Assembly (NCBI GenBank): GCA_045587445.1
Contig: JAZNCH010000036.1
Span: 62,001 to 126,000, forward strand
Source: RGIG1995 sp045587445
GTDB lineage: Bacteria > Bacillota > Clostridia > Oscillospirales > CAG-272
DNA: 64,000 nucleotides
Direction: 5' to 3'
In this document: positions 34,811-42,185 of the stretch, one piece after another
Numbering within the stretch: position 1 is the first letter of the stretch
Layout: every line of letters starts with the position of its first letter
The notes under the pieces: model-generated
What the model was told of the DNA's origin: nothing
Database searches by the model: none
The model's input: only the letters and a program-made list of their open reading frames with translations
Position numbers and translations under genes: made by a program

Positions 34811-34819
34811 TTTGTCGAT
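34811..34819 (+). promoter_or_regulatory. Possible 0A-box upstream of spo0A
   Basis: TTTGTCGAT differs by one base from the Spo0A-binding box TTTGTCGAA and lies about 33 bases upstream of the spo0A -35. Suggestive of autoregulation; a single match of this size can be chance. Confidence 0.3.
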
Positions 34820-34927
34820 ATGTGGTTAAATCTACCAAAATTTACCAAATAACGAAATTAAGAGTTGGGAAATAGATATTTTAGGGGATAAAACAACAAA
34901 CGTAAGTTCAACTAATAAAGAAGAATT

Positions 34928-35073
34928 GACGACCTTATCCGTCACGCCGCTTGTAGAATAATATATATAAGGATAATGGCGACGCGACACCTTCTCCCGC
35001 CGGAGAAGGTGTCGAGGCAGTGTACAAACTTTACTTATTATATTACCTTGCTGCCGAGACGGATGAGGTTGTT
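34928..35073. repeat. Composite palindromic repeat element
   Basis: A perfect 13-bp hairpin (34985-34997 with 35002-35014, CGACACCTTCTCC arms) sits inside outer imperfect arms: ACCTTATCCGTCACGCCGC near 34932-34950 against the complement of the bases around 35050-35070. There is no ORF inside. The GC-rich style contrasts with the flanks. It occupies most of the spo0A-rluB gap. Confidence 0.65.
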
Positions 35074-35138
35074 TATAATAATCATTTTAATTTAGTGTAT
35101 ATTATGAAATTGACAGTTTGTTTATTGGTTTTGAACTG

Positions 35139-35170
35139 AAAAAAAGGGACTAAGTTTACACTTCAGTCCC
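35139..35170 (-). terminator. Terminator of the lon-rluB operon
   Basis: On the minus strand GGGACTGAAGT and ACTTAGTCCC form the stem around GTAA, followed by seven T. Confidence 0.85.
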
Positions 35171-35179
35171 ATATTGTTA

Positions 35180-35899
35180 TTATGCTTTTTTTAAATAATC
35201 TACCTGTGATTTAGTGAGATGACGCCAATTCCCCGGGGGAATATCACCGAGCTTTATGTTACCGATAGCGACACGCTGTAACTTTGTGATTTCGAGTTCC
35301 GTTTGTTCGCACATTTTACGTATCTGTCTGTTTCTGCCTTCATAGAGCTCCATACGTATAACCGTGTAATTATCTTTTCTTGTAACAATATCACAAGCTA
35401 CAGGTAATATTTCATAGTCGTCTATAATCATAGGCTTTCCCAATGCTTTTAGCTGTTCGGGAGTAATTTCGCCTTTGACTTTAACGTGATATATTTTCGG
35501 AATACGGTGGCGTGGGTGCATAAGCTTGTTTGCAAGGTCGCCGTCGTTAGTGAGGAGAAGCAAGCCTTCGGAATCCATATCGAGTCTGCCTATGGGGTAA
35601 ACTCTTGTTCCCACGTCTTCAACAAGCTCTGCAACGCATTTTCTTGACTTATCGTCGGATAGGGTGGTAACGTAACCGCGCGGCTTATTGAGCATAATAT
35701 ATACTTTTCGGTCGTTTTGTTTGATTTCAATAGTCTTTCCCTTATATGTAACCCGGTCTTTACCGGGAATAACCTTTTGACCGAGCTCGGCAGGCATATC
35801 ATTAACTTTTATTCTGCCTGCTTCAATTTCTTTTTCTGCAGCGCGTCGGCTCATAATACCTGCTGTTGATAAAAATTTTTGAAGACGGATTTCTTCCAT
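35180..35899 (-). CDS. rluB: RluB-type rRNA pseudouridine synthase
   Basis: A 239-residue protein with S4 domain (RLQKFLSTAGIMSRRAAE) and catalytic domain with IGRLDMDSEGLLLLTNDG (Asp107) and MLNKPRGYVTTL. By its LYEGRNRQIRKMCE motif and its place after scpA-scpB-ytfJ-dacF, it is the RluB-type enzyme acting on 23S rRNA. It starts 2 bases after dacF and ends the long minus-strand operon. Confidence 0.92.
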   Translation of the reverse strand: MEEIRLQKFLSTAGIMSRRAAEKEIEAGRIKVNDMPAELGQKVIPGKDRVTYKGKTIEIKQNDRKVYIMLNKPRGYVTTLSDDKSRKCVAELVEDVGTRVYPIGRLDMDSEGLLLLTNDGDLANKLMHPRHRIPKIYHVKVKGEITPEQLKALGKPMIIDDYEILPVACDIVTRKDNYTVIRMELYEGRNRQIRKMCEQTELEITKLQRVAIGNIKLGDIPPGNWRHLTKSQVDYLKKA

Positions 35900-35901
35900 A
35901 A

Positions 35902-37011
35902 TTATATAATACTCCTGAAAAAGTCTAAAATAGATTTTTTGTATTTTCTCTGATTTACATCATTTTGAGCCAACAAATCAACTCTGCCGATTTCCTCGCC
36001 GTTATTGTAATAGACAACGTATCCAACAACGTCATTTCGTTTTATAGGGGCAAAAAGAAATCTGTCAAGAATAAATTCACTTGTAATATTTGCTGTTTGT
36101 TTGTCGCACGTATAGCTTAGACCGCTCGGGTTTGTAACAGTTACGTAATCGGTATTTCCGCCGACTACGGGAACCTTAAGAGATATGCCGTTCGGCGAAG
36201 CAAGGTGGTATGTCTTGACTTTTTCAAAACCGAGGTCGAGCATAGATATATGGTCGTTCCAATCGTTTGGCGCGTTAAGAGTAACAGCAATAACGGTGGT
36301 ACCGTCTTTTTCTGCGGCAGATACAAGACAACGCCCTGTTTTCTTGGTGAATCCTGTTTTTACACCTATAGCGTCATCATATATTTTGAGTAACTTGTTG
36401 TGATTAACGAGAAGCCGCGTTCCGTCTCCGTTATTAAGCGGAATAGTTTGTTTAAAAGTAGAAACTATTTTACGAAACGTTTCGTTTTCGAGCGCATTTT
36501 TGGTTATAACGGCTAATTCAAAAGCGGTAGTGTAATGGTTGTCGTCGTATAGACCGTGCGGGTTGGTAAAGTGTGTATCTTTAAGTCCAATACTCGCCGC
36601 TTTTTCGTTCATAAGAAGAGCGAACTCATCGACACTTCCCGCAACCTCAATGGCGATTGCCGTTGCGGCATCGTTTGCACTTTGAAGAAGCAGAGCGTAA
36701 AGTAACTGCTCCATTGTAAGCGTTTCGCCATGTTTAAGATAAATTGAAGAGCCTTCAATTCCTACAGCGTCATCGGCAATCCGGACCTGTTTTTGAAGAG
36801 GGCATTTTTCGATTGCGACAAGAGCTGTCATTATTTTTGTTGTACTTGCCATACCCATTCTTGAGTGTGCATTCTTTTCATAGATTACAGAACCTCCGTG
36901 TCCGTCAATCAATACAGCACTTTGCGCTGACGTTGACAAAGCGTAGGTATTTACACACAAAATTGAGGCAAATAATACCGTTATAATCAATAATATAATT
37001 GTTTTTTTCAT
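35902..37011 (-). CDS. dacF: D-alanyl-D-alanine carboxypeptidase, DacF-like
   Basis: A 369-residue class C penicillin-binding protein (serine peptidase S11). Signal peptide 1-24; catalytic motifs STTK (56-59, in MASTTKIMTAL), SAN (111-113) and KTG (218-220); then a beta-rich C-terminal domain and a short amphipathic end for membrane association. It trims the terminal D-Ala from peptidoglycan stem peptides, in spore cortex synthesis if truly DacF. CGGAG ribosome site; part of the lon-rluB operon. Confidence 0.92.
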   Translation of the reverse strand: MKKTIILLIITVLFASILCVNTYALSTSAQSAVLIDGHGGSVIYEKNAHSRMGMASTTKIMTALVAIEKCPLQKQVRIADDAVGIEGSSIYLKHGETLTMEQLLYALLLQSANDAATAIAIEVAGSVDEFALLMNEKAASIGLKDTHFTNPHGLYDDNHYTTAFELAVITKNALENETFRKIVSTFKQTIPLNNGDGTRLLVNHNKLLKIYDDAIGVKTGFTKKTGRCLVSAAEKDGTTVIAVTLNAPNDWNDHISMLDLGFEKVKTYHLASPNGISLKVPVVGGNTDYVTVTNPSGLSYTCDKQTANITSEFILDRFLFAPIKRNDVVGYVVYYNNGEEIGRVDLLAQNDVNQRKYKKSILDFFRSII

Positions 37012-37101
37012 AAAATACTCCGTTGAAAATAAATATCTTTATTAGTATTTATTTCAAATGAAGAGTATTTGTATGCAAAAAAGACAGAGGAAAGAGTTTA
37101 C

Positions 37102-37509
37102 TTATTCGCCTTTATTTTCTTTTGTAAAGACGTTTTTAATTTTTTCCAAAATATCGGGGGATTTTTCGATGATATTGCCTACAGTTGCAATTTTGTTTGT
37201 TGTTGTATCGGGGGTAGACATACTGAGAAGTTCAACGGTAGAATCAGGTTTGATTACCAAAAATGCCATAGGTGTAACCGAGACGCCCGTACCGGAGCCA
37301 CCGCCGAAATTGTTGTTTTTTTCGGCCTGTTCTTTTTTTGACGCGTAGTCAAGACCGCCCGAAGCGAAGCCGAGAGATATTTTTGATACGGGGATAATAG
37401 TAACACCGCCCGAAGTTGTAACAGGCTCACCGATAACCGTGTTAGCTTCAACAATTCCTTTTAGGCTGTCGAGAGTAGTTCTGATAATATCATTTTGTTT
37501 GCTGTCCAT
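37102..37509 (-). CDS. ytfJ: GerW/YtfJ-family sporulation protein
   Basis: A 135-residue protein with the YtfJ signature: VIGEPVTTSGGVTIIPVSKISLG, then a Gly-rich loop (NFGGGSGTGVSVTPMAFLVI). It is needed for proper spore germination in Bacillus and conserved in Clostridia. Located between ytfI and dacF, the usual order. The ribosome site is AGGAGG. Confidence 0.92.
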   Translation of the reverse strand: MDSKQNDIIRTTLDSLKGIVEANTVIGEPVTTSGGVTIIPVSKISLGFASGGLDYASKKEQAEKNNNFGGGSGTGVSVTPMAFLVIKPDSTVELLSMSTPDTTTNKIATVGNIIEKSPDILEKIKNVFTKENKGE

Positions 37510-37545
37510 AGTTAATCCTCCTGATGAAGAGATATATTTAATATT

Positions 37546-38196
37546 TTAATTATTTGCTGTTGTATTTTTTTGATTTTTTCTTTTTATATACGCCATAAAA
37601 AATTTGAAAGCGATGGATAGGCTATGCCATACTCTTAAACCTAAAGTAATATTGATTTTGGCATTCGTTTTACCCTCCAAAAAATCGGGCTTGACAATGA
37701 TGCTGTTTTTCTTTTTTACGTCAACGTTAGTTAAGTTTGATAGCAATTCGACAATATATGAAGTAAGCTGACAAATTCCACCGTAAACAACCGCCGTTTT
37801 GGCAGGGTCATCTGTTCCTACCGTTATATGCATTTTGATTATTTCGACTTTTAGATAACGACCGAAGGGCGACATAACGTTTTTGAGAATAATTTTTATA
37901 AGTTCAAGAATTTCTTTTATTTTGGTTGCCTTATCTTTTTCGGGGGAAGCGTTGGGGGCTGGTTGGCTTTTTTTTGTTTTGTTTTTACCAAGCTTTTTTT
38001 GCTTTTTTTGTAATGCTTTTATTGAGTATTTTTTAGGATTAGGTTTTTTTACCGAACGCGGATATATATTAATATTAAAAAGCAGTACTTTTATTTTTAC
38101 CGAAAAATCGTCTTCGTAAGCAAGACAAAGTCTTACTTTTAAAAACATAAGGAGAACAAGCAATATAATAGGTATAAGAAGTATAAGCCACCACAT
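37546..38196 (-). CDS. ytfI: DUF2953 membrane-anchored protein (YtfI-like)
   Basis: A 216-residue protein: N-terminal helix WWLILLIPIILLVLLMFL (2-19), the DUF2953 beta stretch FSVKIKVLLFNINIYP, a Lys/Pro-rich linker (about 52-85), and a conserved domain with VTVGTDDPAKTAVVYGG-type sequence (here ITVGTDDPAKTAVVYGG). The gene adjoins ytfJ, as in Bacillus and Clostridia, implying a sporulation role. AGGAGG ribosome site. Confidence 0.85.
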   Translation of the reverse strand: MWWLILLIPIILLVLLMFLKVRLCLAYEDDFSVKIKVLLFNINIYPRSVKKPNPKKYSIKALQKKQKKLGKNKTKKSQPAPNASPEKDKATKIKEILELIKIILKNVMSPFGRYLKVEIIKMHITVGTDDPAKTAVVYGGICQLTSYIVELLSNLTNVDVKKKNSIIVKPDFLEGKTNAKINITLGLRVWHSLSIAFKFFMAYIKRKNQKNTTANN

Positions 38197-38235
38197 ACAA
38201 GTATCCTCCTTTTTTAAATAATTATTTTTATTGAA

Positions 38236-38835
38236 TTATTCGGTTACAGTCGCTTCTGCGTTAGTTACTTCTTCTGCTTGTTCGTCGTCGTTTACGTCAA
38301 AGGTCAGCATTTCGACCGAGGGGAGCTGGTCGAGGGAGGTAAGACCGAAGCAACGGAGAAAGTCAAGAGTAGTACCGTAAAGTGAGGGTCTTCCGGGAAC
38401 GTCAAGCCGTCCTTTTTTTTCAATAAGATTTTTTTCAAGAAGAAGAGCGACGGAATACGAGCTGTCGAGTCCTCTGACTTGTTCTATGTATGCACGAGTT
38501 ACCGGCTGGTGATATGCGATTATAGCGAGAACCTCAAGAGATGAGTTTGAGAGATTACCTCTGCCTTGCTTAATACCGAGTGCCATTTTTACGTAGGATT
38601 CGTATTCGCTCTTGGTGCAAAGCTGACACGCCTTGTCAAACATAATGAGCTGAACGCCTCTCGGAGTATCGCTGTTGTTGTATTTTTCGCTGTACTCTTC
38701 AACCATTTTTTTTGCAATAGCAGGAGTGGTTTCAAGAATATCGGCAATTTTATCGTATGAAACAGGGTGTCCTGCGGCATAAAGCACAGCTTCAATTATT
38801 TCAAAACTTTTTGAAATGTCAAGTTCATTCTGCAT
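38236..38835 (-). CDS. scpB: Segregation and condensation protein ScpB
   Basis: A 199-residue winged-helix protein of the SMC-ScpAB condensin. EAVLYAAGHPVSYDKIADIL opens the first wing; AIIAYHQPVTRAYIEQVRG and RPSLYGTTLDFLRCFGL are the second-wing signatures. The C-terminus is an acidic tail. It overlaps scpA by 11 bases. Confidence 0.95.
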   Translation of the reverse strand: MQNELDISKSFEIIEAVLYAAGHPVSYDKIADILETTPAIAKKMVEEYSEKYNNSDTPRGVQLIMFDKACQLCTKSEYESYVKMALGIKQGRGNLSNSSLEVLAIIAYHQPVTRAYIEQVRGLDSSYSVALLLEKNLIEKKGRLDVPGRPSLYGTTLDFLRCFGLTSLDQLPSVEMLTFDVNDDEQAEEVTNAEATVTE

Positions 38836-39583
38836 TTTCGTTTACTGCCTTTCGGTTAGAGTGAGTGTTGAGGATAATATCGAGTTCTCCGTTATCCGTT
38901 TCTTCAAGCTCGATTCTTCTTGCCTTCGCCAATTCCAAAATAGCCATAAAAGATGCGACAAGCTCGGAACGGTTTTCGCAGAGGAGCATAAGATTGTCAA
39001 ACGAATCTCTGCCTTGTTTACGAAGTCTTTTCATAATAGAAAGTATCTTTTCAGATACCGAAACCATTCGTCCGCGAAGAAGGGGCGCAAATACCTTTTC
39101 GGGCGGAGCCGAATAGAGCTTACTTCTGTTTATAAGTCTGACAAAGGCTTTTTGAAGAAGTGTTGAATCCATATCTGTCGGCTGTTCGTCTCGTCGAATG
39201 GGGAAAACGTCGCTTTCTTTTGCGAATCTTCCCGAATATTCCGAAAACATACCGTTAAGCAAAACTGCGGCTTCTTTTGCTTTTTTATATTCAAGCAACG
39301 CGGCGGCAAGGGCGGCTCTCGGGTCCTCTTCGTCTTCCTCTTCTTGCTTGGGGAAGAGCATACGGCTTTTTATAAGCATAAGCTCCGATGCCATAGCGAT
39401 AAATTCACCCGCAATATCCATATCCATTTTTTCCATCATGGACAGATATTCCATATACTGATCGAGGATAAGTGCAATTGGAATATCGCAAATATCTATT
39501 TTGTTTTTAGCGATAAGTGAAAGCAAGAGGTCAAGAGGACCTTCAAATACTTCCAGCTTATATTTCGGTGTTATTTCTGTCAT
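38825..39583 (-). CDS. scpA: Segregation and condensation protein ScpA
   Basis: A 252-residue kleisin. It begins YKLEVFEGPLDLLLSLIAKN, the invariant N-terminal motif, with an acidic EEEDEEDPRAAL linker and C-terminal winged helix (ASFMAILELAKARRIELEE). It bridges SMC heads in chromosome condensation. It overlaps both neighbours, consistent with coupled translation. Confidence 0.96.
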   Translation of the reverse strand: MTEITPKYKLEVFEGPLDLLLSLIAKNKIDICDIPIALILDQYMEYLSMMEKMDMDIAGEFIAMASELMLIKSRMLFPKQEEEDEEDPRAALAAALLEYKKAKEAAVLLNGMFSEYSGRFAKESDVFPIRRDEQPTDMDSTLLQKAFVRLINRSKLYSAPPEKVFAPLLRGRMVSVSEKILSIMKRLRKQGRDSFDNLMLLCENRSELVASFMAILELAKARRIELEETDNGELDIILNTHSNRKAVNENAE

Positions 39584-40263
39584 ACAAATATTCCTATAAT
39601 CAAATCAATAATATATTGCATACCGTTAGATAATCCTGATACGATAAGAGTAAGAGGTTTATCAAGCAATCCGGTAAAGAGTGATACCATAATAATTATC
39701 TGAATAATCTGCTCGTACTTCATAAATTTGAAATAAACATTATCGGGCAAGAATATAAATGCCAAGCGTGAGCCGTCAAGAGGCGGTACGGGAATAAGAT
39801 TAAATACCGCGAGGGAGAGATTCATATAGTGAAGACTCAAGAAAAAGACCAGCAATACGTAATATAAATCAGCGGCAAATTCTGAACCTGCAAAGAGAGT
39901 ATAGTTTTGTAGAATGATATTGTAGACGATAAGTCCCACCAAAGAGAGTAATACGTTGGATATAGGACCTGCAGCCGCAGTGAGAGCCATACCTTTTTTG
40001 GGATTATTAAATCTTCTTGCGTTTACGGGAACAGGCTTTGCCCAACCGAAGCCGAACAGAAACATACATATAGTTCCCAATATATCAAGGTGTTTTAAGG
40101 GATTTAAAGTAATTCTGCCGAACATTTTTGCCGTAGGGTCCCCCATTTTGTATGCTGCATATCCGTGCGCGCATTCATGGAGCGAGAGGGATAGAAGAAC
40201 TATGGGAATACGTAACAGCAAAAGGATAGGGTCAAAATCACCCGAAAGAATACTTGTAATCAT
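39580..40263 (-). CDS. Site-2-protease-like M50 metallopeptidase
   Basis: A 227-residue membrane protease of the YwhC/Rip-like group. LSLHECAHGYAAY carries the zinc HExxH (His29, Glu30, His33) and FNLIPVPPLDGSR supplies the third ligand in a transmembrane helix; five to six helices are predicted. It cleaves membrane-embedded substrates, which are unknown. It overlaps scpA and lysA by 4 bases each. Confidence 0.92.
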   Translation of the reverse strand: MITSILSGDFDPILLLLRIPIVLLSLSLHECAHGYAAYKMGDPTAKMFGRITLNPLKHLDILGTICMFLFGFGWAKPVPVNARRFNNPKKGMALTAAAGPISNVLLSLVGLIVYNIILQNYTLFAGSEFAADLYYVLLVFFLSLHYMNLSLAVFNLIPVPPLDGSRLAFIFLPDNVYFKFMKYEQIIQIIIMVSLFTGLLDKPLTLIVSGLSNGMQYIIDLIIGIFV

Positions 40264-41555
40264 AAATCGTTCCTTATTAAGTCTTCGTAGCTTTCTTTTG
40301 TTACTGCAATATATTTTTTATCCTTTGATACCATAACTACGGGCGGACGAGGAAGCTTGTTGTAGTTTGATGCCATAGAATAGTTGTATGCACCGGTGCA
40401 AAGAACGGCGAGGGTATCGTTTCTTGCAGGATATGCAATCTTCGTATTTTCTGCGATAAGGTCTCCGCTTTCACAGCAACGTCCCGCAATCGTACAAGTA
40501 TAATCCGCATTATCTCCTGCTTTGTTTGCGAGTATACAGGTGTAGATTGATTGATAGAGTGCGTATCTCGGGTTGTCGGGCATACCGCCGTCGATTGATA
40601 CGTATTTTTTAAATCCCGGAATCTCTTTTACACTGCCCACAGTGTAGAGCGTAAGTCCCGCCGCCGCAACGAGCGAACGGCCCGGTTCCATAAGAATGAT
40701 AGGCATTTTTATGCCGTTAGCCAATGCGTAGGTTTTAATCTTTTCAGCGATAGTATCAATATTTTTGCCGTAGTCGATAACAGGGTCTTCTTCGATATAT
40801 CGAACACCCATACCGCCGCCAAGATTTAGTATTTTTGTTTCGTAACCCGTTTCGTCTTTTATCTGTTTTATGAATTTTATCATAATTTCAGCCGCATCGG
40901 TAAAGGGTTCACATTCAAATATCTGTGAGCCTATGTGGCAATGAAGACCGCAAAGGTCAATGTTAGAAAGAGAGAGTGCGTGCTTTACAATAGCCATAGC
41001 TTGTCCGGTTTCAATGGCTGAGCCGAATTTAGAATCAACGCTGCCGGTAACGACTGCTTTGTGCGTATGGGGGTCGATTCCGGGGGTTATGCGGAGGAGA
41101 ATCTTTTGCTTAATATTTCTTTCTCCCGCTTGTCTGTTAACTTCAACGAGCTCTTCGTTATTATCGACAACAAAATAGCCCAACTTGCAGTTTATTGCAA
41201 ATTCAATATCTTTTTCCGTTTTGTTGTTTCCGTGAAAGAAGACGTTTTCCATATCGAAACCTGCTTTGTAAGCGGTGTATAATTCTCCGCCCGAAACAAC
41301 GTCGCAGCCGAGTCCTTCATCCTTTGCAATTTCATATATTTTCTTACAAGAAAATGCTTTGCTTGCATAGAGGGGCATACTGCCTTTTCCGAAATTTCTT
41401 TCAAGAGCTGTTCTGTATATTCTGCAGTTTTCTCTTATAAGATCCTCGTCCATAATATATACGGGAGTACCGTATTCTTTTGCAAGTTCTACTGTATCGT
41501 AGCCGCAAAAGGTAAGATGATTGTTTTCATTTTTTCCTAAGTTTTTGTGTAACAT
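40260..41555 (-). CDS. lysA: Diaminopimelate decarboxylase
   Basis: A 431-residue fold-type III PLP enzyme making L-lysine from meso-diaminopimelate. YASKAFSCK carries the PLP Lys66; GLHCHIGSQI, NLGGGMGVRY, EPGRSLVAAAG and the CESGD dimer-interface motif (RCCESGDLIAENT) are all present. ATG 41555 is chosen over an in-frame TTG at 41567 because GAGGAT lies at the right distance. It is within the lon-rluB operon. Confidence 0.95.
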   Translation of the reverse strand: MLHKNLGKNENNHLTFCGYDTVELAKEYGTPVYIMDEDLIRENCRIYRTALERNFGKGSMPLYASKAFSCKKIYEIAKDEGLGCDVVSGGELYTAYKAGFDMENVFFHGNNKTEKDIEFAINCKLGYFVVDNNEELVEVNRQAGERNIKQKILLRITPGIDPHTHKAVVTGSVDSKFGSAIETGQAMAIVKHALSLSNIDLCGLHCHIGSQIFECEPFTDAAEIMIKFIKQIKDETGYETKILNLGGGMGVRYIEEDPVIDYGKNIDTIAEKIKTYALANGIKMPIILMEPGRSLVAAAGLTLYTVGSVKEIPGFKKYVSIDGGMPDNPRYALYQSIYTCILANKAGDNADYTCTIAGRCCESGDLIAENTKIAYPARNDTLAVLCTGAYNYSMASNYNKLPRPPVVMVSKDKKYIAVTKESYEDLIRNDL

Positions 41556-41573
41556 AATTATCCTCAAACAGTT

Positions 41574-42185
41574 TTATTTAGACGTGTCGCAAAAATTCAT
41601 TATTTGTGCCCATACGTCGTCTTTACCTTCGTTTTTTAATGAAGAAAAGGGGATTATGGGAGAATTTTCCTTTACAGAAGGGTGGTTTTTTATGAATTCA
41701 AGCATTTTGTTTCTGTCTGTTTTATTAGTTTTATCCGATTTTGTAACGACTATAAAATAGGGAATATTTACGGCATTGAGATAGTCAAGCATCATTATGT
41801 CATCGGAGGTAGGACCCGCTTTCATATCGATAAGCTGTGCTACAGCCTTGAGAGAGGTATCTCCCTCATTCCGTGCGGTAAAAAATCCGTCAGTAAGTGC
41901 TGACCATCTTTTTTTGTCCTCTGCACTTCGCTTTGCATAACCATAACCCGGAAGGTCAACAAGATAAAGCTTTTTGTCTACCGAGTAGAAGTTAACGGTA
42001 ATAGTTTTACCGGGAGCAGAGCTGACTCGGGCAAGCTTTTTTCTGCCGAGCAGAGTGTTTATAAGCGAGCTTTTTCCGACATTTGACCTGCCTGAAAAAG
42101 CTATCTGCGGCATAGAGAACGCGGGGAACTGTTTTGTTGTTCCCGCAGTTATTTCAAGATTAGAGTTTTGAATATTTAATTTCAT
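41574..42185 (-). CDS. engB: Ribosome-biogenesis GTPase EngB (YsxC/YihA)
   Basis: A 203-residue P-loop GTPase: GRSNVGKSS (32-40, G1), SSAPGKTITVNFY (G2), DLPGYGYAK (G3) and VVTKSDKTNK (G4). It is required for 50S subunit assembly. It overlaps lon by 4 bases, the conserved lon-engB pair of Firmicutes. Confidence 0.96.
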   Translation of the reverse strand: MKLNIQNSNLEITAGTTKQFPAFSMPQIAFSGRSNVGKSSLINTLLGRKKLARVSSAPGKTITVNFYSVDKKLYLVDLPGYGYAKRSAEDKKRWSALTDGFFTARNEGDTSLKAVAQLIDMKAGPTSDDIMMLDYLNAVNIPYFIVVTKSDKTNKTDRNKMLEFIKNHPSVKENSPIIPFSSLKNEGKDDVWAQIMNFCDTSK

